Shown: positions 17,513-26,808 of the stretch, one piece after another | Position numbering within the stretch: position 1 is the stretch's first letter | Layout: every line of letters starts with the position of its first letter | NCBI GenBank assembly: GCA_035623985.1 | Contig: DASPSJ010000091.1 | Span: 62,001-126,000 of the forward strand | Reading direction: 5' to 3' | DNA: 64,000 nt | Source: DAHUYF01 sp035623985 | GTDB taxonomy: Bacteria; Pseudomonadota; Alphaproteobacteria; ATCC43930; CGMCC-115725 | Program-made: the position numbers and the translations under genes | The notes under the pieces: generated by a model | The model's input: the letters and a program-made list of their open reading frames with translations, nothing else | What the model was told of the DNA's origin: nothing | Databases searched by the model: none

Positions 17513-18697
17513 ATGAACGCCACCTTCACAATCTTCGTGCTGGCAACCGCGCTTCCGGTCATCGGCCGCTTCATGCAACGCACGGCGATCGGATGGTACG
17601 TCTGGGAAACCACGCAATCGCCCTCCTGGCTGGGCGCCGTTGCTTTCGTTGAATTGCTGCCAACCGTGGCGCTTGGCCCGTTCTCCGGTTATCTCGCAGA
17701 TCGTTTCAGTCGACAGCGAGTCATCGTCGCGAGCCAGCTCCTCGCTCTTCTTGTGTCGGCCGCTCTCGCCCTTCTCGCTGTTCAGGGACCAATTTCGCCG
17801 CCCGCGATCCTTGCGCTGTCGCTGGCTCTGGGAACCAGTTTCGCGGCGTTCCTGCCAGCGCGCTCGGCCTTCGTCAGGAATATCGTCGGCCTCGGCGATT
17901 TGGCAAAAGCGGTGAGCATCATTTCCGTCGTGGGAAACGTCGCCGTCGCCGTCGGGCCTCTCCTGGCCGGCGGCATCATCGCAGCCTGGAGCATCGACAT
18001 CGTGTTCGTCGCCAGCGCGATGGCGACAATCCCCGCCTTGCTCACGATCCCGTGGCTGCGCGTGATCAACGAGGACAAGAGACTGACGGGACAGAATGTT
18101 CTCAAGGACACGCGCTCCGGCCTGCGGTACGCAGCCACTCACCCGACGATCGGCACCATGCTTGCGGCGCTTGCGATCGCCTCGCTCGGCGGCCGAGCAG
18201 CTCTCGATCTCCTGCCGGGGTTCGCGGCTTCGGTACTGCAAAGCGGCCCCATAGGGCTTGCCTGGCTGGTGTCGGCATCGGGCGTGGGAGCGATCTTGGG
18301 CGGGTTCTGGGTCGGCCAGCGGGGTCTTCGGCTCAATCTGGAAGCCGTCGTCATCCTCAATCTTCTGCTCACCGGGATCGGGCTGCTGGTTTTTTCGTTG
18401 GGCTTAACTTACGCCCTCTCGCTTATTTGCATCCTGGCGGTCGGGATTTCGCTTGGCGTCAACAGCGTCGGCTGCCAGACGGTCATTCAGATAGCGGCGG
18501 AAGGAAGCTACAGCGGGCGCGTTCTGGGCCTCTATGGGATGCTTCACCGGGGCGCGGCCGGACTTGGCTCCTTGATCATGGGCTGCACCTCATCCTTTCT
18601 CGGCCTCCAGGCCTCGGTTGCGATCGGCGCCCTGTTCTGTGCGCTTTCCTGGGTATTGCTGCGATGGCGCCGCAAACTGGCCGATCTTGCCGCCTAG
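17513..18697 (+). CDS. MFS exporter, EntS-like
   Basis: A 394-residue major facilitator with about 10-12 hydrophobic segments and the MFS motif A variant GYLADRFSRQR between segments 2 and 3. It resembles the MFS_3/EntS group that exports enterobactin and other small products. It lies 51 bases after the gamma-glutamyltransferase-like gene on the same strand and is the natural candidate for exporting the product of the island and giving self-protection. The substrate is inferred from context only. Confidence 0.85.
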   Translation: MNATFTIFVLATALPVIGRFMQRTAIGWYVWETTQSPSWLGAVAFVELLPTVALGPFSGYLADRFSRQRVIVASQLLALLVSAALALLAVQGPISPPAILALSLALGTSFAAFLPARSAFVRNIVGLGDLAKAVSIISVVGNVAVAVGPLLAGGIIAAWSIDIVFVASAMATIPALLTIPWLRVINEDKRLTGQNVLKDTRSGLRYAATHPTIGTMLAALAIASLGGRAALDLLPGFAASVLQSGPIGLAWLVSASGVGAILGGFWVGQRGLRLNLEAVVILNLLLTGIGLLVFSLGLTYALSLICILAVGISLGVNSVGCQTVIQIAAEGSYSGRVLGLYGMLHRGAAGLGSLIMGCTSSFLGLQASVAIGALFCALSWVLLRWRRKLADLAA

Positions 18698-19049
18698 CCT
18701 GGCCCAGGCCGCATGAGACCTCATCGAGTTTCGCGGCCGAGGATATCGACCGTCGCGTCGTCGCGACAGGGCGCTCAAAAAGCAATCGTCCGTCGGGCTT
18801 GGCGCCAGCGCGAGCTTGTCGGGATTTTTCGAGCCGATCAGACCGTGGGTGCTCGCCGATACCGGCGGAACGCCGTCAGCGCCGCATCGAGTCGAGCCTC
18901 GCGCGCAAGCGCGATCATTCCCGGTCTGCCCTCACTTGGAAAAACGGGTCTCATTTCCGCCCCGCCAGGGTTTTACCCCGGGGCATCGATGATATGCCAC
19001 GCCGTAAACCGATCGGCCCATTCACCACGCCCCGGTCGATGCACGCCGC
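18698..19049. other. Gap between convergent genes, nothing recognised
   Basis: 352 bases between the MFS gene and the convergent DapD-like gene. I read all six frames without finding a recognisable protein, transposase remnant or tRNA. Longer ORFs across it are fusions with shadow frames of the neighbours. Both flanking genes should terminate here, but no hairpin with a clear T-run was found. Confidence 0.5.
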
Positions 19050-20033
19050 TCAAGGGGCGATATGCAAGAGCGGGTCGAGGCCGCCCCACGATCCCGCTCG
19101 CGGGATTGCCTCTATCGCTCCGGTCAGAGAGTTTCGGCGGAAAAGCAAGGAGGCGCGACCGGACAGCTCCGCCGCCTTGACGATCGAACCATCGGGCAGA
19201 CTCACTCGCGAGCCGGCGGTTACGTAGCAGCCCGCCTCGACAACGCAGTCATCGCCGAGAGAAATGCCAATGCCGGAGTTCGCGCCTAACAGACAGCGCT
19301 CGCCAATCGTAATGATCTCAGTCCCACTGGCCGATCCGGTCCCCATGGTGGAGGCGCCTCCGCCGATATGGCTACCGTCGCCAACGACGACCCCCGCGCT
19401 GATCCGGCCTTCCACCATGGCGGCGCCCAAGGTTCCCGCGTTGAAGTTGCAAGACCCTGCATGCAACACCGTGGTTCCGGCGGCGAGGTGCGCACCCAAT
19501 CGAACCCGATCCGCGTCGGCGATTCTTACCCCCGGTGGACTCACGTAGTCCGTCATCCGCGGAATCTTGTCGATGCTCCCAACCGCCAGGGAACCACCGG
19601 CGGCACGCACCGCGATCCGGACATCGTCCACTTGATCGAGTGGACAGGGGCCAATCGACGTCCATGCGACGTTCACAAGCAGACCAAACATGCCTTCGAG
19701 ATTGGCCTCATGGGGCCTGATCAGGCGATGGCTGAGCAAGTGCAGCCTCAGGTAAACGTCGTGCGGGTCGATCGGGGGAAGCCGCAGTGACGCGATGGCC
19801 GTTCGGACCGCGATAATATCGACGCCCCGGCGCCGATCCTTTCCCAGGCATGCGACCGCAGCCTGGCCCAGCTCCTCGGCCGCTTCCTCCGCCGACAGTC
19901 GGATTGTCCCGCCGGCGTCGAGACCGTCCGTCAGCCGCGGATGGGGAAACCAAGTGTCGAGAACCGCGCCATCCTCGGCCATCGTCGCCAAGCCCGAAGC
20001 CCATGAGCCGGAAGACCGAAGCTCTGCTTTCAT
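19050..20033 (-). CDS. DapD-like tetrahydrodipicolinate N-succinyltransferase, long form
   Basis: A 327-residue left-handed beta-helix acyltransferase of the long Pseudomonas/actinobacterial DapD type. The N-terminal block YLRLHLLSHRLIRPH, then LVNVAWTSIGP, KIPRMTDYVSPPGVRIAD and the hexapeptide-repeat core (NFNAGTLG, GDGSHIGGGASTMG, LLGANSGIGI) are all present. DapD succinylates L-2-amino-6-oxopimelate from succinyl-CoA in lysine synthesis; the usual alphaproteobacterial enzyme is the short E. coli type, so this is probably a transferred paralogue. ATG at 20033 is adjacent to AAGGAGG and has AGAGG nine bases upstream; the longer ORF would translate the flanking repeat. Its convergent position at the end of the island suggests N-acylation of the island's amino product, or extra lysine supply. 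Confidence 0.85.
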   Translation of the reverse strand: MKAELRSSGSWASGLATMAEDGAVLDTWFPHPRLTDGLDAGGTIRLSAEEAAEELGQAAVACLGKDRRRGVDIIAVRTAIASLRLPPIDPHDVYLRLHLLSHRLIRPHEANLEGMFGLLVNVAWTSIGPCPLDQVDDVRIAVRAAGGSLAVGSIDKIPRMTDYVSPPGVRIADADRVRLGAHLAAGTTVLHAGSCNFNAGTLGAAMVEGRISAGVVVGDGSHIGGGASTMGTGSASGTEIITIGERCLLGANSGIGISLGDDCVVEAGCYVTAGSRVSLPDGSIVKAAELSGRASLLFRRNSLTGAIEAIPRAGSWGGLDPLLHIAP

Positions 20034-20093
20034 CCTCCTTGACCTCTGACCATCCTGGCCGGCATCGCCAACCCGATTTGCCGTGTCCAACTC

Positions 20094-20148
20094 GGAATTT
20101 TCAAATCCGATCGGCACATCGGCGGCCGGACGCCGAGCCAATTCATCG
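20094..20148 (+). repeat. Right copy of the island-flanking direct repeat
   Basis: The partner of 8301-8355, same orientation and about five mismatches over 55 bases. It lies upstream of the DapD-like gene, inside the 392-base gap before the P450 gene. Besides the repeat, the gap (20034-20425) shows only a loose GAGCCGC/GCGGCTC inverted repeat (20230-20257, 14-base loop) of doubtful meaning. Confidence 0.85.
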
Positions 20149-20425
20149 GCCACGGCGAGTCCCGCGTTCCGAAGGACCGCTCCCATGACGAGGAAGTGTA
20201 GGCCAGGGTTGCCCGCGTTTGAAGGAGCCGAGCCGCGCCACCGGCGCGCGGCGGCTCGATCGCGGTCCGGATGTGGCGGAGCGTTCGGAAAATGAGGCGA
20301 AGGCCGCAGCCGAGGCCAAGCCCGCGTGTCGACCGTCCTCGGAGAGGCTCCCGGACGAGGCTTGTGAGCCGCGGGGCCGCAGTGTTAGGGTGCCGACCCC
20401 AGGACGGGACCGTGAAAGGACGCCG

Positions 20426-21820
20426 ATGAGCGTGATCGATCAGGGTACGGCGCCCGCGCCGCCTCCGCGCCTGGCAATGCCGCAGGTGGCGGAGCAGCAG
20501 CTATCGCTCTTCGAGATGACGCGCGTGCTGCGGGACAATTCGCTCGCCACCTATCGCGCCGAGTCCTACACCGCCGACATCCTCGACCGCCGGCTGCTCT
20601 GGAGGCACACCTTCATCGTCAACGAGCCCGGCGCGATCAAGCACATCCTGCTCGACAACGCCGCCAACTACCACAAGACGGAGATCACGCGCCGATTGCT
20701 CGAGCCCGGCCTCGGCCGCGGCCTGCTCACCAGCGAGGACGAGACCTGGCGGCGCCACCGCCGCATCATGGCGCCCGCCTTCGATCACCGCAGTATCGTC
20801 AGCTATTCGCCGATCATGATCGAGACGGCGTTGCGGCTGCTCGCCACGTGGGACGCTCTTCCCGCCGGCACCGCGGTCGACGTCGCCGCGGCGATGATGC
20901 GTGCGACGCTCGATATCATCTCGCGCACGATGTTCTCCACCGATTCCGACGGGATCGTCGGCATCGTCGAGCGCGACGTCGCACGCTATCAGGCGGAGAT
21001 ACGGCCGGAGCTCGCCGACCTCCTGGGGCTGCCGGCGTGGCTTTCCCGGCTCTGGGGCTCGCGCCGATCCACGAACATCTTCACCGAATTCGATCGCGCC
21101 ATCGATCGATTGCTGGCGTCGCGCGAGCAAGCCGGGGAAGCTCAGCCCAAGGACCTCCTTGCCCGCCTCATCGCCGCGCGCGACGAGGAGACCGGCGGCG
21201 GCATGACCGCGCAGGAAGTGCGCGATCAGGTGGTCACCATCTTCATGGCCGGCCACGAGACCACGGCGGTGGCGCTGACCTGGACGTGGTACCTGCTCTC
21301 GCAGCACCCCGCCGCCGAGGCGAAGCTGCAGGACGAGCTGCGCGCGGTCCTGGGCGGACGTCCACCGGAGCACGGGGACCTCGCCAGGCTTCCCTATACG
21401 CGGATGGTGATCGAGGAGGCGATGCGCCTTTATCCGCCGGCGCATACGCTGTCGCGCGCCGCGCTCAAGCCGGACGAGGTGCTGGGCAAGCGCATCCCCA
21501 AGGGCGCGACCATCCTGATCGTGCCCTGGCTGCTCCACCGCAATCCCAAGCTCTGGGAGAGCCCCGAGCGTTTCGATCCCGAGCGCTTTGCCCCCGAGCG
21601 CGTGGCCCGGCGCCACCGCTTCGCCTATATCCCCTTCGGCGCCGGACCGCGCATCTGCATTGGCGCCGCTTTCGCCATGGCGGAGGCAATGCTGATCCTG
21701 GCAACCGTGGCGCAGCGCTACCGGCTGCGGCTCCTGCCCGGCTTCCCGGTCGATCCGCAGGGCCTCATCACCTTGCGCCCGCGGCACGGAATGCGGATGA
21801 CGCTGGAACGGCGGAACTGA
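20426..21820 (+). CDS. Cytochrome P450
   Basis: A 464-residue cytochrome P450. The heme-binding loop FGAGPRICIG has Cys411 as axial ligand, the I-helix oxygen motif AGHETT is at 275-280, and the K-helix ExxR lies in IEEAMRLY. No membrane anchor is visible, so it is soluble and needs separate redox partners, none of which are nearby. It resembles the CYP4/CYP102-like group of fatty-acid and alkane hydroxylases, but the substrate is unknown. ATG at 20426 follows AAAGGA by six bases. It lies outside the right repeat, so it may not belong to the island. Confidence 0.92.
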   Translation: MSVIDQGTAPAPPPRLAMPQVAEQQLSLFEMTRVLRDNSLATYRAESYTADILDRRLLWRHTFIVNEPGAIKHILLDNAANYHKTEITRRLLEPGLGRGLLTSEDETWRRHRRIMAPAFDHRSIVSYSPIMIETALRLLATWDALPAGTAVDVAAAMMRATLDIISRTMFSTDSDGIVGIVERDVARYQAEIRPELADLLGLPAWLSRLWGSRRSTNIFTEFDRAIDRLLASREQAGEAQPKDLLARLIAARDEETGGGMTAQEVRDQVVTIFMAGHETTAVALTWTWYLLSQHPAAEAKLQDELRAVLGGRPPEHGDLARLPYTRMVIEEAMRLYPPAHTLSRAALKPDEVLGKRIPKGATILIVPWLLHRNPKLWESPERFDPERFAPERVARRHRFAYIPFGAGPRICIGAAFAMAEAMLILATVAQRYRLRLLPGFPVDPQGLITLRPRHGMRMTLERRN

Positions 21821-21855
21821 GCAGGCGGGCGGCCTCTGCGTCCGAGGCTCCGGGC

Positions 21856-24800
21856 TCAACCGCTCTCTTCCTGCAGCGACAACAGGCCGGCATTGCCGCC
21901 CGAGGCGGTGGTGTCGATGCTGAGCGTGCGCTCGGCGGCGAAGCGGTGCAGGTAATGCGGCCCGCCGGCCTTGGGGCCGGTCCCGGACAGGCCCATGCCG
22001 CCGAAAGGCTGCACCCCCACCACCGCACCGATCATATTGCGATTGACATAGGTGTTGCCGATCGGCAGGCGCTGCTCGATGCGCGCCACCGTCTCGTCGA
22101 TGCGGCTGTGGATGCCCAAGGTCAGGCCGTAGCCGGTGGCGGCGATGGCGTCGAGCACGCGATCGAGGGCGTCGCCCTGCCAGCGGATGACGTGCAGGAT
22201 CGGTCCGAACACTTCGCCCCGAAGCAGGTCGAGGCGGTCGATCTCGAAAGCGCGCGGCGCGAAGAACGTGCCGTGCTCGGTCCCGGGCGGCAGGTCGAGC
22301 GCGCAAATGAGCCGGCCTTCCCGCGTCATGCGCTCGGCATGGCGCTCGAGCGTGGCGCGCGCCTCGTCGTCGATCACCGGGCCGATATCGGTGGCGATGA
22401 GGCCGGGATCGCCGATGACGAGTTCGCGCATCGCGCCGTCGAGCAGAGAGATGACCCGCGGCGCGATATCCTCTTGCACGAACAGCACGCGCAAGGCCGA
22501 GCAGCGCTGGCCGGCGCTGTCGAAGGCGGAAGCGATGACATCGGCCACGAGCTGCTCGGGAAGCGCCGATGAATCCGCGATGAGCGCGTTCTGGCCGCCG
22601 GTCTCGGCAATGAGCGGCACGATCGGCCCCGGCCGTTCCGCCAGCGCACGGTTGATGGCGCGCGCCGTCTCGGTCGAGCCGGTAAAGGCGACGCCGGCGA
22701 TGCGGGGATCGGCCACCAACGGCGCCCCGACGCTGGTGCCGTCGCCCGGAAGCAAGGCCAGGACATCGCCGGGAATGCCGGCCTGGTGCAAGAGGCGCAC
22801 GGCGGCGGCGGCGACGAGCGGGGTCTGCTCGGCGGGCTTGGCCACCACCGCGTTGCCGGCGGCGAGCGCCGCGACGACCTGGCCGGTGAAGATGGCCAGC
22901 GGAAAATTCCACGGCGCGATGCAGGCGAAGACGCCGCGGCCGTGCAGCGCCAGCGTATTGCGCTCTCCCGTCGGCCCCGGCAGCGTTTCGGCGGCGGCGA
23001 AGTCCGCGCGCGCGCGTTGCGCGTAATAGCGGCAGTAATCGACCGCCTCGCGCACTTCGGAGAGCGCATCGGGGATGGTCCGCCCGCCTTCGCGCAGGAT
23101 GAGCGCCATGAGCGCGGGCAGGCGCGCCTCCATGAGCGCGGCGGCACGCTCGAGACGGGAGGCGCGCTCCTCGGCATTGACGCGATCCCAGCCCGGCGCC
23201 GCCGCGACGGCGCGCGCCAGCGCCTCGTCGCGATGCTCCGGCGTCGCCTCGGCAACAGTACCGATCTCGCGCCGGCGGTCGGCGGGATCGCGCACCGGCC
23301 GGACGGCGGCGGAACGCTCGCTGCCGCCGATGATCGGCGCGGCGTGCCAGGGCTCGATGGCATAGGTCATGGCCTCCGCCAGCTCGGCCAGCCGCAAGGG
23401 ATCGGAGAGATCGATGCCGCGCGCGTTGGGCCGCCCGGCGCCGTAGAGGTCACGCGGCAGCGGGATGCGCGGATGCGGCTTGCCCAGCAGCGCCGCGAGG
23501 CGCGCCACGGGATCGGCGACGATCTCGGCGATCGGCGCCCGCTCGTCGACCAGCCGATTGACGAAAGAGGTGTTCGAGCCGTTCTCGAGCAGGCGCCGCA
23601 CGAGATAGGCCAGGAGATCCTCATGGCCGCCGACCGGAGCGTAGACGCGGCAGGGACGGTCGAGCTTGTCTTTCCCGACGACCTGCTCGTAAAGCGCGTC
23701 GCCCATGCCGTGCAGGCGCTGGAACTCGTAGTCGCGCCGCGCGCCGGCGAGTTCGAGCACGGCGGCGAGCGTATGCGCATTGTGCGTGGCGAATTGCGGA
23801 TAGAAGGCGTCGGGCGCCGCCAGGAGGCGACGGGCGCAAGCGAGATAAGAGACGTCGGTGGCAAGCTTGCGGGTGAAGACCGGATATCCCTCGAGGCCGC
23901 GCTCCTGGCTGTGCTTGATCTCGCTGTCCCAATAGGCGCCCTTGACCAGCCGCAGCATCAGCCGGCGCCGGCTGCGCCGGGCGAGCGCGGCGAGCCAATC
24001 GATCAGCGGCAAGGCGCGCTTCTGATAGGACTGGACGGCAAGGCCAAGCCCGTTCCAGCCGGCGAGCGCGGGATCGAGCGCCAAGGCCGCGACGAGGTCG
24101 AGGGAGAGATCGAGCCGGTCGGCCTCCTCGGCATCGATGGTGAAGCCGATCCCGGCCGCCCGCGCCCCGCGCGCCAATGCGGCAAGGCGCGGTCCGAGCT
24201 CCTCCAGCACGCGCCGGCGCTGGCTTTCCTCGTAGCGCGGATGGAGCGCCGAGAGCTTCACCGAGATGCCGGGAGCGGCAAAGACGTCGTCGCGCCTGGC
24301 CGCGGCGCCGATGGCGGCGATGGCGGCGCCATAGGCCGCGAAATAACGCTCTGCATCGGCGGCGCTGCGCGCGGCCTCGCCGAGCATGTCGTAGGAATGG
24401 CGGTAGCCCTGGCGCTCGGCCGGTCTCGCCCGATCCAGCGCCTCCGCAATCGTGCGCCCCATGACGAATTGGCGGGCGAGGACGCGGATGGCGGCGGTCA
24501 CCGCCTGGCGCACCACCGGCTCGCCGGAGCGCGCCAACAGGCGGCGCAGCGCTTGCGCGAGGTCGCCATGCGAATCGACGTCGCCCATCAGCCGCCCGGT
24601 GAGCATCAACGCCCAGGTCGAGGCATTGACGAGCAGCGAGGTCGATTGGCCGAGGTGGCTCGCCCAATCGGCGGGCGCCAGCTTGTCGCGGATGAGCCGG
24701 TCGACGGTGCCGGCATCGGGAATGCGCAGCAACGCCTCGGCCAGACACATGAGCGCCACGCCCTCAGGCGTCGACAGCGCATACTCATGCATCAGCGCGT

Positions 24801-25008
24801 CGATGCCGCCCTTGCCGTGCTGGCGCTGGCGCGTCTCGACGACAAGACCGTGAGCGCGCCGGGAGATGCGCTCGCCGAGCTCGGCCGGCATGCTCGCCGC
24901 CGCAAGGACGCGCTCGACCGCTTCGGTCTCGTCGACGCGGCAGGCCAGACGCACGGCCTGCCGGAGCGGATCGGGTTTCGGCAACGGCGCGGCGAAAACC
25001 AGGCCCAT
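21856..25008 (-). CDS. putA: Bifunctional proline dehydrogenase / P5C dehydrogenase
   Basis: A 1050-residue PutA that oxidises proline to glutamate in two steps: an N-terminal FAD proline dehydrogenase barrel (about 150-470; MLRLVKGAYWDSEIK, FATHNAHTL) and a C-terminal NAD aldehyde dehydrogenase (about 540-1030; IAPWNFPLAIFTGQ, catalytic Cys836 in SAGQRCSALR). There is no N-terminal ribbon-helix-helix DNA-binding domain, so it is the short, non-autoregulating form. It feeds electrons to quinone at the membrane. It is divergent from the ABC importer operon across 345 bases with an inverted repeat. Confidence 0.96.
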   Translation of the reverse strand: MGLVFAAPLPKPDPLRQAVRLACRVDETEAVERVLAAASMPAELGERISRRAHGLVVETRQRQHGKGGIDALMHEYALSTPEGVALMCLAEALLRIPDAGTVDRLIRDKLAPADWASHLGQSTSLLVNASTWALMLTGRLMGDVDSHGDLAQALRRLLARSGEPVVRQAVTAAIRVLARQFVMGRTIAEALDRARPAERQGYRHSYDMLGEAARSAADAERYFAAYGAAIAAIGAAARRDDVFAAPGISVKLSALHPRYEESQRRRVLEELGPRLAALARGARAAGIGFTIDAEEADRLDLSLDLVAALALDPALAGWNGLGLAVQSYQKRALPLIDWLAALARRSRRRLMLRLVKGAYWDSEIKHSQERGLEGYPVFTRKLATDVSYLACARRLLAAPDAFYPQFATHNAHTLAAVLELAGARRDYEFQRLHGMGDALYEQVVGKDKLDRPCRVYAPVGGHEDLLAYLVRRLLENGSNTSFVNRLVDERAPIAEIVADPVARLAALLGKPHPRIPLPRDLYGAGRPNARGIDLSDPLRLAELAEAMTYAIEPWHAAPIIGGSERSAAVRPVRDPADRRREIGTVAEATPEHRDEALARAVAAAPGWDRVNAEERASRLERAAALMEARLPALMALILREGGRTIPDALSEVREAVDYCRYYAQRARADFAAAETLPGPTGERNTLALHGRGVFACIAPWNFPLAIFTGQVVAALAAGNAVVAKPAEQTPLVAAAAVRLLHQAGIPGDVLALLPGDGTSVGAPLVADPRIAGVAFTGSTETARAINRALAERPGPIVPLIAETGGQNALIADSSALPEQLVADVIASAFDSAGQRCSALRVLFVQEDIAPRVISLLDGAMRELVIGDPGLIATDIGPVIDDEARATLERHAERMTREGRLICALDLPPGTEHGTFFAPRAFEIDRLDLLRGEVFGPILHVIRWQGDALDRVLDAIAATGYGLTLGIHSRIDETVARIEQRLPIGNTYVNRNMIGAVVGVQPFGGMGLSGTGPKAGGPHYLHRFAAERTLSIDTTASGGNAGLLSLQEESG

Positions 25009-25243
25009 GGGGCTTCCAGCGTTGGGGCTTGCTCAATCAGGCGCAACAGGATCATGATCGAGCAAAGCCCGTTTATGAAGGCCTCTTCGGCAGCAAGGAC
25101 CCGCGCAGGCAGAATGGCAGAGAAAGCCTGGTTCCGAAGCCAAGCCAATGGCAAAGCCGCGCAAGGGGAACGCGATGCCCGGCGTCGCGCCGCGGCGACA
25201 TCGGGCTTGCCCCGCCGGTCGCTCCGAGACGTTAGACACTCAT

Positions 25244-25272
25244 AAAGAGTTAATTTGTATAATTAAACTCTT
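25244..25272. promoter_or_regulatory. Inverted repeat in the putA / ABC importer divergent promoter
   Basis: An AT-rich imperfect palindrome: AGAGTTAATT, a five-base spacer, then AATTAAACTCT, the arms differing by one base. It lies in the 345-base gap (25009-25353) between putA and the substrate-binding-protein gene and is the most AT-rich stretch there. It looks like an operator, possibly overlapping a promoter of the importer. The rest of the gap holds no convincing ORF. No regulator gene is adjacent. Confidence 0.5.
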
Positions 25273-25353
25273 ATAGATTGAAAAACGAGCGCATCCGTTT
25301 AGCTTTACTGCAGCAACGCCGCCAGCAAGAGCGGTCCAGAGCGGGAGGAAACG

Positions 25354-26706
25354 ATGAAGACAACGGCTGTTTCGCGCCGCAAATTCCTGAAGCGCGCGGC
25401 ATTGGCGACGACCGCTGCGGTCGCCGCCCCCTATATGCGGACGTCCCATTCCGCCGGACGGCTGACGCTCGGCTGCTGGGACCACTGGGTCCCCGGGGCG
25501 AACAATACGCTCGTGGCGATCTGCAACGAGTGGGGCGAGAAGAACCACGTCGAGGTGCAGATCGACTTCATCACCGCGATCGGCGACAAGGACATCCTCA
25601 CGGCAAGCGCCGAGGCGCAGGCGCGCACCGGCCACGACATCATGCAGCACCGCTCCTGGCAGGTTCAGGTGCATCGAACCGTGCTCGAGCCGGCCGACGA
25701 TGTGATCAATGCCTTGACCAAGGATCACGGCCCGATCTCCAAGAACACCGAATACCTGGCCCGGCACGACGGCAAGTGGCTGGCCGTGCCGTCCATCGTG
25801 GGAAGCCAGGTAAAGCCCTGCTGCTCGCGCATCGATCTCTACAAGCAATATTGCGGCATCGACGTGACGCAGATCTTCCCGCCCGACGAAAGCAAGCGCG
25901 ACAAGGCGCTGGTCGATAGCTGGAACTGGGACCTCTATCTCGCCACGGCCGAGAAGCTGTTCAAGGCGGGCTATCCCATAGGCATGGCGATGGGCCAGAC
26001 CAGCGACGCCATAGACTGGGTCGGCGCGCTGTTCCGCTCTTTCGGTGCCGTCTTCGTCGACGAGAAGGACGACATCAAGGTCGATTCCGCCGAGACGCGG
26101 GCAACGCTCGACTACGCGGCAAAGCTGATGGCGTTCAACCCGCCCGACGTCTACGCCTGGGACGACTCCGGCAACAACAAATGGCTCATCTCCGGCAAGG
26201 GCTCGAGCATCATAAATCCGCCGAGCGCCTGGGCGGTGGCCAAGCGCGACAATCCGAAAGTGGCCGAGCAGTGCTGGACGCACGACATACCGCGCGGACC
26301 CAAGGGCCGCTTCCTTCCCTACCTGCCCTTCTTCTACGGCGTCTGGAGCTTCGGCCAGAACAAGACGGCGGCGAAGGAGCTCATCCGCCACGTCGTCGAC
26401 AAGCCGCAGGCGAAACGCCAGGTGGAGGCATCGATGGGCTATGACCTGCCGGCGTTCAAGAGCTATTACGATTTCGACGTCTGGAAGACGGTCGAGCCGC
26501 CGCCGGGGACGGTCTACAACTACCCGCCGCGGGGCGACGAGCAGGAAACCATGGCGGGATATCCGGCGCGCCCCGACGTCGCGGCGCAGCTCTACAATCA
26601 GGCGCTGCAGCCCGTGATGATCGCGAAGGTCGCCCAGGGCAAGGAAAAAATCGACGACGTCGTCAAGTGGGCGCAGGGCGAGTGCGAAAGCTATCTGCGC
26701 AGCTAG
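25354..26706 (+). CDS. ABC importer substrate-binding protein, Tat-exported, family 1
   Basis: A 450-residue extracellular solute-binding protein of the carbohydrate (family 1) type. The N-terminus carries a Tat signal, SRRKFLKRAALATTAAVAAP, so it should be folded before export to the periplasm. Aromatic-rich stretches (CWDHWVPGAN, MQHRSWQVQVH) may form the ligand pocket. It follows a clear GGGAGGAAACG ribosome site. Two permeases and an ATPase follow, making a complete importer. Ligand unknown: a sugar, polyol or sugar phosphate is usual for the family. Confidence 0.9.
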   Translation: MKTTAVSRRKFLKRAALATTAAVAAPYMRTSHSAGRLTLGCWDHWVPGANNTLVAICNEWGEKNHVEVQIDFITAIGDKDILTASAEAQARTGHDIMQHRSWQVQVHRTVLEPADDVINALTKDHGPISKNTEYLARHDGKWLAVPSIVGSQVKPCCSRIDLYKQYCGIDVTQIFPPDESKRDKALVDSWNWDLYLATAEKLFKAGYPIGMAMGQTSDAIDWVGALFRSFGAVFVDEKDDIKVDSAETRATLDYAAKLMAFNPPDVYAWDDSGNNKWLISGKGSSIINPPSAWAVAKRDNPKVAEQCWTHDIPRGPKGRFLPYLPFFYGVWSFGQNKTAAKELIRHVVDKPQAKRQVEASMGYDLPAFKSYYDFDVWKTVEPPPGTVYNYPPRGDEQETMAGYPARPDVAAQLYNQALQPVMIAKVAQGKEKIDDVVKWAQGECESYLRS

Positions 26707-26808
26707 GCGAGGCGTTCGACGAGCGCGGGGAGGCACGGCGCGGCCGGGCGCAGCGCCGCGCCATCCACCCGCCGGAACGCCGTCGTTTGGAGCGGGAGCT
26801 TCGCCGCC

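Noticed and set aside
20034..20186. N-terminal extension of the DapD-like gene by 51 residues
   Set aside because: It would translate the flanking direct repeat; the family N-terminus and a ribosome site fit the ATG at 20033.
22786..25245. Plus-strand ORF of 819 codons
   Set aside because: Mirror frame of putA; no family blocks, and low-quality composition.
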